The notes below the pieces were generated by a model. It was not told where the DNA came from and made no database searches. It saw only the letters and a list, made by a program, of their open reading frames with translations. A stretch of DNA of 64,000 bases from positions 16,080-80,079 of the forward strand of contig JBGAIH010000024.1 in NCBI GenBank assembly GCA_044225675.1, written 5' to 3'. Below, piece after piece: positions 7,870 through 15,460 of the stretch (the first letter of the stretch is position 1; each line of letters begins with the position of its first letter). This stretch comes from JACMQX01 sp044225675. GTDB lineage: Bacteria; Pseudomonadota; Gammaproteobacteria; Burkholderiales; Burkholderiaceae_C. A program made the position numbers and the translations under genes.

Positions 7870-9188
7870 CAGACATTGTGGGCTCCGGCGCTGCACCGCC
7901 GCCCTATCGCGACTTGGGCAGAGCCCCGGAAGCCTCTCCGGCAGGAAAGACCCCGCCGAGCGCGCCCGTCGAGTTCGACTTCAGCCAGTACCTCAAGGAC
8001 GTTGCCCAGTTGATGGGCGGCAAGGCCAATGGCTCCATTGGCACCGGAGGCCCCGCAGCCCCCGAAATCGGCCCGCCTCGGCACGACGAGGCCTATGAGG
8101 AGGACATTGCACAGCTGCTCAACGCTTCGATCACCAACAATGGCATCACTGCAAGCCTCAATAGCATCAAGGTGTCGAACACCAAGCTCGAAGAGCAGGC
8201 CGCCGCGTCCAAGAAGAAGCTCGACGACAGCATTCGTGCCTCAGAGAATGCAGAACGCCGCAAGGGCGGCTTTCTCAACAAGTTTCTGAAGGTCCTCACC
8301 AAGGTGGGAGCATTCGCCGGCGCCATTGCGGGTCTGGCCGTTGCGGGCTTCATGCTCGCCGGCACCGGCGGCCTTGCCGCAGGACCGGCAGCCCTGCTCG
8401 CGCTGGGGGCGGTAGGATCCCTGGTCTCCTTAGCCAGCCAGATCAGTCAGGAATGTGGCGGTCCGGCGCTGGACGCCGCGAGCCTCGCATCCGTCCTCAA
8501 GGATACAAAGGCGGGAGCCGCAGGCGGACACTTCATAGCCGGGCTGGCTGGTGTGATACTGCTGCAAGGAGATGGCATCGGGCAGATTGCCAGTGGCGCG
8601 GCTGTTGCGGGAGGCACGGGCGAGGAAAAGGCCGCGCTCGTCGCCAGCATCGGCACGGCCATCGGCGGCATCCTGCTTAGCTTGGCGACCGGAAAGGTGA
8701 TCGGAAACGCCGTGAAGGCCGCCAAGCTCAAGGAGCTTGACAAGCTGGACGACGTCAGCAAGATCGCGGCCAGCGCGAGCAAAGGATCGAAAGGCGCCTC
8801 CGCCTCCGAAGAAGCCGCCAAAGCACTGACGATTTCCGAGAAGGCCAAGGCCGCCGCAGACTCAGCCACGGGACAAGCCGTCAAGAACATATTCAGGTTC
8901 ACTGACGACGTCGCCACCATGACGGTGGGCACCTCGTCTGCCACAAAGGGCAGTCTCGACATCGAGACGGCAAACATCGAGCGGGACGCCGATAAGGCCA
9001 GGGCAGACAAGCAGCGCACCGATGCGAATATCCAGCGCATCCAGCACCAGCTGGAGGACGAGCGCGACATGATGAAGAAGTTCATCGAGATGTTCGAAGG
9101 CGTGACGAGCAGCATCATCGCGATCCTTTCGCAAGCCGCTGAAAGTCGCTCGCAAATCAACACCACCATGGCCAGACAGGCCGTCTGA
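7866..9188 (+). CDS. Major hydrophobic translocator SctE-like (YopB/PopB/BopB)
   Basis: This 440-aa protein is predicted to insert into the host membrane to form the translocation pore. It has a helical coiled-coil region around residues 85-140, a long hydrophobic Gly/Ala-rich hairpin at about 148-195, a second hydrophobic segment around 255-280, and a C-terminal coiled coil around 365-410. That is the layout of YopB/IpaB-family translocators. There is no N-terminal signal peptide, as expected for a T3SS substrate. It overlaps its chaperone gene by 4 bp and precedes the YopD-like gene by 28 bp. Confidence 0.9.
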   Translation: MTDIVGSGAAPPPYRDLGRAPEASPAGKTPPSAPVEFDFSQYLKDVAQLMGGKANGSIGTGGPAAPEIGPPRHDEAYEEDIAQLLNASITNNGITASLNSIKVSNTKLEEQAAASKKKLDDSIRASENAERRKGGFLNKFLKVLTKVGAFAGAIAGLAVAGFMLAGTGGLAAGPAALLALGAVGSLVSLASQISQECGGPALDAASLASVLKDTKAGAAGGHFIAGLAGVILLQGDGIGQIASGAAVAGGTGEEKAALVASIGTAIGGILLSLATGKVIGNAVKAAKLKELDKLDDVSKIAASASKGSKGASASEEAAKALTISEKAKAAADSATGQAVKNIFRFTDDVATMTVGTSSATKGSLDIETANIERDADKARADKQRTDANIQRIQHQLEDERDMMKKFIEMFEGVTSSIIAILSQAAESRSQINTTMARQAV

Positions 9189-9216
9189 CAGCGTTTCATT
9201 TCACAGGACATTTCTC

Positions 9217-10212
9217 ATGACTATTCAAAACACGGGGAACCTCCCCTTCGTGAGCCCCTATCCCCTGCAATCGCTCGGCGAAGCACCCGGTTCCGAGGGG
9301 ATTTCCGGGAAGAGGTTATCGGCAACCAGTGAAGAGTTCGACCTGGACAGCGTTGCCAAGACGTCCGGCGGCAGCGAGGACACACCCTCCGCCAAGAGCG
9401 CCAGCGCCACCGACGAAACGGTCGATACACTCACTGCCGCCGAGCAGCAGATGCAGGCCGATCTCTACGCCTTCATGGCGGTGATGCACAAGCTGGCTCA
9501 AAGCATCAAGACATTTTCGAAGCTCCAGGCCGCCGACGATCTGAAAGCGCAGGTCGACGCATTAACTGCCGCTGCCGACGAGATGGACGAGGCCTCCACC
9601 AAACGGCTGAAGGCCTCGTACATCCAGAGCGCCATGCAGGTCGCCGGCGGTCTTACTCAGGGTGTCGCTGGCGCGATGGCAGCGGGTCAAACCCTCAAGA
9701 GCGCAGGCAATGAAACGAAGGGCCGGTCGCTGGTCGCCGAAGCGAACTCTCGGTCCCAGCAGCTGGAAGCTGACGCCGCTCTTCCGGACATGGTCGACGC
9801 GTCGGGCCAGCAGCAAGGCGCAAAGGTCGTCAACCCTGACAAGCTTTCGCCTATCCAACGACACATGGTCGAAGACCACGTGAACGTCTCGAAGAGAGAC
9901 GGCGAAGCACTCCTTCAGTCCAGCCCTGCCGCCTCTGCAAAGTCTCAAGCGCTGCAGGCGGTCAGTGGCGGTGCGGGCAGCGGTCTGGGCGGAATGGGCA
10001 CCGTGGCTTCGGCCGAGGAGACGAAGCTGGCGGACGAGGACGAGCAGCAGAAGCAGCTCAGGGAAGTGAACGCAAAGCAAAGCGAGGCTGAGCAATCCGT
10101 AAACCAGCAAATGGCCCAGGCCATGCAGGAGCTGATCGCCGACGTCAACCAGCTGGCACGCCAGCAGATGGAAGCTCAGGCCAACGTCAACAGCCAGATC
10201 CTGAGGGTCTAA
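9217..10212 (+). CDS. Minor translocator SctB-like (YopD/PopD/BopD)
   Basis: This 331-aa protein has one moderately hydrophobic Gly/Ala segment at about residues 139-165 and a Gln-rich C-terminal amphipathic/coiled-coil region (about 265-328). The N-terminal 80 residues are polar and Ser/Thr rich. This is the arrangement of YopD/IpaC translocators, which pair with YopB to form the pore and also feed back on expression in Yersinia. It lies between the YopB-like gene and the second SycD-type chaperone. A ribosome site (AGGA) lies upstream of ATG 9217. Confidence 0.85.
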   Translation: MTIQNTGNLPFVSPYPLQSLGEAPGSEGISGKRLSATSEEFDLDSVAKTSGGSEDTPSAKSASATDETVDTLTAAEQQMQADLYAFMAVMHKLAQSIKTFSKLQAADDLKAQVDALTAAADEMDEASTKRLKASYIQSAMQVAGGLTQGVAGAMAAGQTLKSAGNETKGRSLVAEANSRSQQLEADAALPDMVDASGQQQGAKVVNPDKLSPIQRHMVEDHVNVSKRDGEALLQSSPAASAKSQALQAVSGGAGSGLGGMGTVASAEETKLADEDEQQKQLREVNAKQSEAEQSVNQQMAQAMQELIADVNQLARQQMEAQANVNSQILRV

Positions 10213-10215
10213 GCC

Positions 10216-10707
10216 GTGAATCCAGCCGCCTCCCCGACGGACGCCTTGGCCGAGGCAGTCCATCAGTTCAAGGCCGACGCGGCCAACCTGCCGTCGGCGC
10301 GGCGGCTGGGTCCGGCAGATGCCGACGCTCTTTACGCCATGGGAAGCAATGCCATGCGCCTGGGTCACTACCAGGATGCATCACGCTGCTTTGGCTTCCT
10401 CGTCTATTCACATCCGGCCAACCCCTTGTACCTCAAGGGGCAGGCCCTGTGCCTCAAGAAACTCGGCCATCTGGTCGAAGCCACTTCGCTTTTTTCACTG
10501 CTGGCCCTGCTGGAGCCGGATCGTCCCGAACACCTCCTGGCCATCGCCGAGTGCCAGATTCTTCTTCACGACCTGGTCAAGGCGCGTGAAGGACTGTCCC
10601 TGGTGGTGCAGCTATGCACCCGGGAGCCGGGTCACGACAAGCTGCTCGCGCGCGCCCGAGGGCTTCTTGATCTTGTCCAGCCGAAGGAGATCTCCCATGG
10701 AATCTGA
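10216..10707 (+). CDS. SycD/LcrH-type translocator chaperone (TPR), second copy
   Basis: This 163-aa protein is a paralogue of the chaperone at 7366. Both share the pattern LY(A/T)xGxxxxxxGxYxxAxxxFGFLVxxxP followed by two more TPRs. It starts with GTG or with ATG at 10216 only 3 bp after the YopD-like gene; the sequence read there is gtgAATGAATC-like context with ATG supported by the reading frame, so the exact codon is uncertain. Two class II chaperones in one translocator operon also occur in Bordetella (BcrH1/BcrH2). One probably serves the YopB-like and the other the YopD-like protein. Its 3' end overlaps the next small gene. Confidence 0.9.
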   Translation: MNPAASPTDALAEAVHQFKADAANLPSARRLGPADADALYAMGSNAMRLGHYQDASRCFGFLVYSHPANPLYLKGQALCLKKLGHLVEATSLFSLLALLEPDRPEHLLAIAECQILLHDLVKAREGLSLVVQLCTREPGHDKLLARARGLLDLVQPKEISHGI

Positions 10708-11050
10708 AGATGTGCGGCTGCTCACGGAGGTCGGCTTTCTGGCCGCTGTGGCCGGCGACGTGCGACGCGCCGAGGCGATCTTCCGGGCCTTGGAGCTGTA
10801 CCGGCCGTCTGCCGCTTTTCCCCATGCAGGCCGTGCCGTTGCGCTGATGCATGCCGGAAAGACCGATCAGGCCGTCGAGGTTCTCGACGCCGGACTCGTT
10901 CAGTCCGACCCCGAAGGCCGTGTTGACCTGCATGCCTTGCGGGGACTGGCCCTGCACCTGGCGGGGCGTGCGTCCGAAAGCGAGCGCGCATTGCGTGCAG
11001 CGGGGAACCATCGCCTTGCTCACGCCATGCTGGGCGAAGGCGCCGTCTGA
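10697..11050 (+). CDS. Small TPR protein, possible SctG (YscG/PscG-like needle co-chaperone)
   Basis: This 117-aa protein is preceded by a good AGGAG ribosome site and overlaps the previous gene by 11 bp. It consists of TPR-like helical repeats (AEAIFRALELYRP, AVEVLDAGL, ALRGLALHLAGRASESERAL). In Yersinia and Pseudomonas a protein of this size and fold (YscG/PscG) pairs with YscE/PscE to keep the needle subunit soluble. It lies just upstream of yscI, as here. HrpB1-type proteins have a similar fold, so the assignment is tentative. No needle subunit gene is present nearby. Confidence 0.6.
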   Translation: MESEDVRLLTEVGFLAAVAGDVRRAEAIFRALELYRPSAAFPHAGRAVALMHAGKTDQAVEVLDAGLVQSDPEGRVDLHALRGLALHLAGRASESERALRAAGNHRLAHAMLGEGAV

Positions 11051-11100
11051 ATCCGGTCACTCCGTCCCGCACCCCCAGATTCCGCCATCAGGAGCCTCCA

Positions 11101-11550
11101 ATGGACATCCTTCTTGCCCAACTCGTGCCGCCGACCTCATTGGCGAACACCCCTTCAGCCGGCCTGTCTCCCAGTTCCATTGCCGCGCCGGCGGATCCGG
11201 TGGCCGTCCAGCGCTTCGGTGATTCCCTGGCGGCCGCCCCCGTGCCGGCAGGCAGCATACCTTCCGTCGGTGCGACGCCGGACTCCGGCGCCGTCCTGCG
11301 CACGCAGGACGCGCCGCGGATCCCCGGCACGCTGGGAGACAACATCCTCAAGGGCCTGCAGAACGTATCGGAAGACTTCCGCAAATCATGGTCGAACGTC
11401 AATGCCACGCTCGACGGCAAGGTCGACACGATCAGCGAACTGCTCAAGCTGCAGATGAGCATGGCGCAGATGTCGCTGCAGTTCGAGCTGGTCGGCAAGG
11501 GCGTCTCCCGTGCCACACAGAACATCGACCAGCTCGTCAAGCTGCAGTAG
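11101..11550 (+). CDS. sctI: T3SS inner rod protein SctI
   Basis: This 149-aa protein has a Pro/Ala-rich N-terminal half. Its C-terminal half has the SctI signature: an amphipathic helix with VDTISELLKLQMSMAQMSLQ followed by a short helix ending KGVSRATQNIDQLVKLQ, very similar to the end of YscI/PrgJ-type proteins. SctI forms the rod/adapter between export gate and needle. A GGAG-type ribosome site precedes ATG 11101. It begins the conserved run sctI-J-K-L-N-O-P-Q-R-S-T-U and lies 2 bp upstream of sctJ. Confidence 0.92.
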   Translation: MDILLAQLVPPTSLANTPSAGLSPSSIAAPADPVAVQRFGDSLAAAPVPAGSIPSVGATPDSGAVLRTQDAPRIPGTLGDNILKGLQNVSEDFRKSWSNVNATLDGKVDTISELLKLQMSMAQMSLQFELVGKGVSRATQNIDQLVKLQ

Positions 11551-11552
11551 CC

Positions 11553-12335
11553 ATGAGCACCGCATCCCTGAAGGGCCTGTTCACATGTCTGCTCGTGCTG
11601 GTGCTGGCCGCCTGCACGCAACGTGTGGAGCTGATGGCCGCCATGCCCGAGCCCGAAGCCAACGAAGTCCTCGCCGCGTTGCAGAACGCCGGCATCCAGG
11701 CCGCCAAGACGCCCGGCAAGGAGGGCATGGTTGGCGTATCGCTGGACGCTTCGCAGGTGGGCCGCGCGGTGGACCTGCTGCGCGCCAAGGGCCTGCCGCG
11801 CGAGCGCTTCGCCGGCATGGGTCAGGTGTTCAAGAAGGAAGGGCTCATCTCTTCGCCTCTGGAGGAACGGGCGCGTTACCTTTACGCGCTGTCTCAGGAG
11901 CTCGGGGCGACGCTGTCGCAGATCGACGGCGTGATCGTTGCCCGCGTCCATGTGGTTCTTCCAGAGCGCGGCAACGTCGGGGACCCGAGCCAGCCGTCTT
12001 CGGCGGCCGTGTTCATCAAGCACCAGGAGGGCTACGACATCGAAGGCGTCATGCCGCAGATCCGGCGCCTGGTGAACAACAGCATCCCGGGCCTGACGCC
12101 CGAGAAAATCTCGATCGTTCTTGTCGGTGCACACGCCCGGCCAGACCTGCCAGGCAACGCATCTTCTTCTGCTCAGGCCGACGCCCACAACGGCGGCGGT
12201 GCCACGGCATGGTGGATGGGCCTCGTTGTTGCGCTGGCACTGGCGGCCTCGGGCGGCGGTTTCTGGTTCTGGCGACGGCGCCAGCAGCAGGGTGCAGGAC
12301 CTGCCAGCGCACCCAGCGCCGGAGAAGCACCATGA
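11553..12335 (+). CDS. sctJ: T3SS inner-membrane ring lipoprotein SctJ
   Basis: This 260-aa protein has a lipoprotein signal peptide with cleavage before Cys in LVLAAC, a YscJ/FliF periplasmic domain (ANEVLAALQNAGIQA, VARVHVVLPERG), and a C-terminal membrane anchor around residues 215-235 followed by Arg residues. SctJ forms the inner-membrane ring of the basal body. ATG 11553 comes 2 bp after the sctI stop and places the signal peptide correctly. The stop overlaps the sctK start (ATGA). Confidence 0.97.
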   Translation: MSTASLKGLFTCLLVLVLAACTQRVELMAAMPEPEANEVLAALQNAGIQAAKTPGKEGMVGVSLDASQVGRAVDLLRAKGLPRERFAGMGQVFKKEGLISSPLEERARYLYALSQELGATLSQIDGVIVARVHVVLPERGNVGDPSQPSSAAVFIKHQEGYDIEGVMPQIRRLVNNSIPGLTPEKISIVLVGAHARPDLPGNASSSAQADAHNGGGATAWWMGLVVALALAASGGGFWFWRRRQQQGAGPASAPSAGEAP

Positions 12336-12997
12336 ACAGGGCGTTGCCCGCTGCCGGCTGGTGGACCCACCCTCTGGCCTCGGCCCTCGCGCAGTTCAAT
12401 CTGCTGCCGTCCATCGGGCTCCACGCCTCGCGCAGAAGCGCCAGGTCGGTCCCGGAGACCGACCTGCCAGGCGCGGTACATCGACGCGTCTCACAGGCTC
12501 TGTTGCAAGAGTACCGCCTTGAGGCCGTACTGAACTTCGACGAGCCGGCTCTGCCCCTGGCCCTGCTGCCACCCGAGCTGTTCGAGCAGCTCGCGTTGTA
12601 CTGCGGCCTGGCGATGAACGCACGCAATATCCGTCGCGCGATCACCCGTGACGAGGTGAGCGTGCTGCAGGAACAACTGGGCGAACCGGCACTGGCCTTC
12701 GCCCGTGCCCGCCATGGTGGCGGTCTGGCTGGCCTGCCGCCCCCCGCAGACTGGGATCCGCAGCAGGCACGTGCATGTTGCGAGGCCTGGGGCCACGGTC
12801 TGCTCTCGCTCGCTTTCGGCAACGCGTCGGAGTCCCTGGCGCGACGCGTCTGGCTGCGCGGGCCCGACACGGCGACCAGCTTTCGACAGCAGCTTGAAAG
12901 CGCCGGCCTGTCGGCGGAGAGCGCGCTGGCGCTTGCCCGGGAGTTTCTGGACGTTCTGGAGCCAACATGGCTTTCATCCTTCCGCGTGACCCCCTGA
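12332..12997 (+). CDS. sctK: T3SS sorting platform protein SctK
   Basis: This 221-aa protein lies between sctJ and sctL with 4-bp and 31-bp overlaps. It is a soluble helical protein of the size of YscK (about 209 aa). It has a conserved central segment around LPPELFEQLALYCGLAMNAR followed by an Arg-rich stretch. In known systems SctK links the SctQ pods of the sorting platform to the cytoplasmic domain of SctD. Identity among SctK proteins is low, so the assignment rests on position, length and the central motif. Confidence 0.85.
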   Translation: MNRALPAAGWWTHPLASALAQFNLLPSIGLHASRRSARSVPETDLPGAVHRRVSQALLQEYRLEAVLNFDEPALPLALLPPELFEQLALYCGLAMNARNIRRAITRDEVSVLQEQLGEPALAFARARHGGGLAGLPPPADWDPQQARACCEAWGHGLLSLAFGNASESLARRVWLRGPDTATSFRQQLESAGLSAESALALAREFLDVLEPTWLSSFRVTP

Positions 12998-13608
12998 CGC
13001 CTGCGCGCCATCTGGCCGTCTCGCCAGCACCGGCCACGCAGGTGCTGCGCGCTCATGAACTTGCGGCGTACCGGCAGGCCGAGCAGATCGTCGCCGATGC
13101 GCAAGCCCAGGCGGATGCCATCGTGGCGGGCGCTCGCGCGGCCTTCGAGGCCGAGCGCGAGCGCGGCTACCAGGAAGGCCTGGAGCGGGCCCGCCTGCAG
13201 CAGGCCGAGCAGATGATCGAGAACGTGTCTCTCACGGTCGACTACTTCGGCAAGATTGAAGACCGCATGGTGTCGCTCGTGATGCAGGCGGTGAACAAGA
13301 TCATGTCGGACTTCGACGACAAGGAGCGCGTCATCGCCACGGTACGCAACGTGCTGGCGGTGGTCCGCAACCAGAAGCAGATGACGCTGCGGCTGCATGA
13401 CAGCGAGGTCGAGCTGGTGCGCGGTCGCATCAATGATCTTCTTTCGGCCTATCCGGCCACAGGCTACGTTGACGTGATCGCGGACAACCGGCTCAAACCC
13501 GGCTCCTGCATTCTGGAGAGCGACATCGGCCTCGTCGAGGCCAGCATGGAAGGCCAGCTGGCCGCGCTGCAGAACGCCTTCCAGCGCGTGCTGGGCAACC
13601 GGATGTGA
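12967..13608 (+). CDS. sctL: T3SS ATPase stator SctL
   Basis: This 213-aa protein has the FliH/YscL layout: an N-terminal variable region, an Ala/Glu/Gln/Arg-rich helix at about residues 35-90, and a C-terminal domain with LKPGSCILESDIGLVEASM, the family hallmark. SctL anchors the ATPase SctN to the sorting platform and down-regulates it. The start overlaps sctK by 31 bp. ATG 13 codons-like alternatives were not better supported. Confidence 0.93.
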   Translation: MAFILPRDPLTPARHLAVSPAPATQVLRAHELAAYRQAEQIVADAQAQADAIVAGARAAFEAERERGYQEGLERARLQQAEQMIENVSLTVDYFGKIEDRMVSLVMQAVNKIMSDFDDKERVIATVRNVLAVVRNQKQMTLRLHDSEVELVRGRINDLLSAYPATGYVDVIADNRLKPGSCILESDIGLVEASMEGQLAALQNAFQRVLGNRM

Positions 13609-13623
13609 CCAGGACGCGCGGAC

Positions 13624-14952
13624 ATGAAAGGCTACGGATACATTGCCGACATGATGTCGCTGGCGCTGGAGGACACCCTCACGCTGCGCATCAAGGGCCG
13701 GGTCGTGCAGGTGATCGGCACGATCATCAAGGCCGTCGTGCCCACGGTGAAGGTCGGCGAGGTCTGCATCCTGCGCAACCCGGGTGAAGATTTCGAGATG
13801 CAGGCCGAAGTGGTCGGCTTCGTCAAGGATGCCGCCCTCCTGACGCCGGTCGGCGACATGCAGGGCATCAGCGGCGCCACCGAGGTGATTCCAACCGGCC
13901 GCACTCATATGGTGCCGGTTGGCATGGGCCTGCTCGGCCGGGTGCTCGACGGCATGGGTCGACCGCTCGACGAAGCCGAGCGCGGACCGCTGCAGGTGGA
14001 CAAGTTCTACCCGGTCTATGCAGACGCGCCTGACCCGCTGACCCGCAGGCTCATCAGCAAGCCGCTGTCGCTGGGCATCCGGTCGCTCGACAGCGTGCTG
14101 ACCTGCGGCGAGGGCCAGCGGATGGGCATTTTTGCGGCGGCCGGCGGCGGCAAGTCCACGCTGATGGGCATGATGGTGAAAGGGGCCGAGGTGGACGTCA
14201 CGGTGATCGCGCTCATTGGCGAACGCGGTCGCGAGGTACGTGAATTCCTGGAACACGAGCTCGGCGAAGAAGGCCGCCGCAAGAGCGTCATCGTCTGCGC
14301 AACCTCCGACAAAAGCTCGATGGAGCGGGCCAAGGCTGCTTATGTCGCAACGGCGATTGCCGAGTACTTTCGCGACCGCGGCCGTCGCGTGCTGTTCCTG
14401 ATGGACAGTGTGACCCGCTTTGCGCGCGCGCAGCGTGAAATCGGCCTGGCTGCGGGCGAACCGCCGACGCGTCGCGGCTTTCCGCCGAGCGTGTTCGCCA
14501 CGCTGCCGCGACTGATGGAGCGCGTGGGCATGAACGACCGCGGCTCGATCACCGCCATGTACACGGTGCTCGTGGAAGGTGACGACATGACCGAGCCGAT
14601 CGCCGACGAGACGCGGTCCATCCTGGACGGCCACATCGTGCTGTCGCGGAAACTGGGTTCGGCCAATCACTACCCGGCTGTGGACGTCCTGGCGTCGGCC
14701 AGCCGCGTGATGAATGCCGTCGTGACGCCCGCTCATCGGCAGGACGCAGGCCGGCTGCGCGAGCTGATGGCCAAATACGCGGAAGTGGAGCTGCTGGTGA
14801 AGATCGGCGAGTACCAGCGCGGCAACGACGCCACCACCGACGAGGCCATCGACAAGCAAGAGGCCATTCGCAACTTCCTGCGCCAACGCACGGATGAGCA
14901 GTCGTCCATGGACGCCACGCTCAAGGCGCTCAGCGCGCTGGTGCGAAGGTAG
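13624..14952 (+). CDS. sctN: T3SS ATPase SctN
   Basis: This 442-aa protein is an F1-beta-like ATPase. It has a Walker A (AAAGGGKST, Lys about 177), the GERGREVREF motif, a Walker B ending VLFLMDS, and the signature for stator-linked ATPases with PPSVFATLPRLMERVG. It powers unfolding and chaperone release at the export gate. Length matches YscN/BscN (about 440). ATG 13624 lies 15 bp after sctL; the N-terminal GRVVQVIGTIIKAVVPTVKVGE barrel begins soon after. Confidence 0.98.
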   Translation: MKGYGYIADMMSLALEDTLTLRIKGRVVQVIGTIIKAVVPTVKVGEVCILRNPGEDFEMQAEVVGFVKDAALLTPVGDMQGISGATEVIPTGRTHMVPVGMGLLGRVLDGMGRPLDEAERGPLQVDKFYPVYADAPDPLTRRLISKPLSLGIRSLDSVLTCGEGQRMGIFAAAGGGKSTLMGMMVKGAEVDVTVIALIGERGREVREFLEHELGEEGRRKSVIVCATSDKSSMERAKAAYVATAIAEYFRDRGRRVLFLMDSVTRFARAQREIGLAAGEPPTRRGFPPSVFATLPRLMERVGMNDRGSITAMYTVLVEGDDMTEPIADETRSILDGHIVLSRKLGSANHYPAVDVLASASRVMNAVVTPAHRQDAGRLRELMAKYAEVELLVKIGEYQRGNDATTDEAIDKQEAIRNFLRQRTDEQSSMDATLKALSALVRR

Positions 14953-14959
14953 GTCGGCC

Positions 14960-15460
14960 ATGAGCATGTTCAAGGATCTGGTGTCGATCAAGACCTTTCG
15001 CGAGAACAAGGCCGAGATCGTGGTCGGCAAGCAGCGCGTCGTCCTGGCGACGGCCGAAAAGCGCCGCGACGACCGGGAGCGCGCCCGTGACGAATACCGC
15101 GACTGGGCGGTGCGGCAGGAGAAAGCCCTGTACACGGGCCTGTGCGAACGCGTCGTCAGGCTGCGCGACATCGAGGACGTGCAACTGGAGATCGTGCAGT
15201 TCCGCACGGAAGAGGGCAAGCGCGACAAGCAGCTGACCGAAGCCGAAGCCGACCGCGAACGGCAAGCCCGCCAGCTCGATGCAGACCGCGAAGCACTGCG
15301 CCTGGCCAGCAGGATGAAGGAGAAGTTCGTCGAGCTTGCTCAGGTTCATTCGCTGGAGCTCAAGCAAGAGGCCGACCGCAAGGAAGAGGCGGAGCTCGAA
15401 GAAGTGGCCGAGACGCGCAGTGCCCGATTGGGTTCAAGCGCCGACGGGGTGGCGGCATGA
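14960..15460 (+). CDS. sctO: T3SS stalk protein SctO
   Basis: This 166-aa protein is almost entirely charged coiled coil (two long helices rich in Arg, Glu, Lys and Gln), as in YscO/FliJ, which inserts into the ATPase ring. ATG 14960 (MSMFKDLVSI) lies 7 bp after sctN and was preferred to a longer in-frame start inside sctN. The stop overlaps the sctP start. Assignment rests on structure and conserved order sctN-O-P-Q. Confidence 0.88.
   Translation: MSMFKDLVSIKTFRENKAEIVVGKQRVVLATAEKRRDDRERARDEYRDWAVRQEKALYTGLCERVVRLRDIEDVQLEIVQFRTEEGKRDKQLTEAEADRERQARQLDADREALRLASRMKEKFVELAQVHSLELKQEADRKEEAELEEVAETRSARLGSSADGVAA

Noticed and set aside
12049..15228. Long minus-strand reading frame of about 1059 aa across sctJ to sctO
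   Set aside because: It is the antisense of well-supported T3SS genes. It has low-complexity His/Arg/Ala-rich composition typical of GC-rich shadows.
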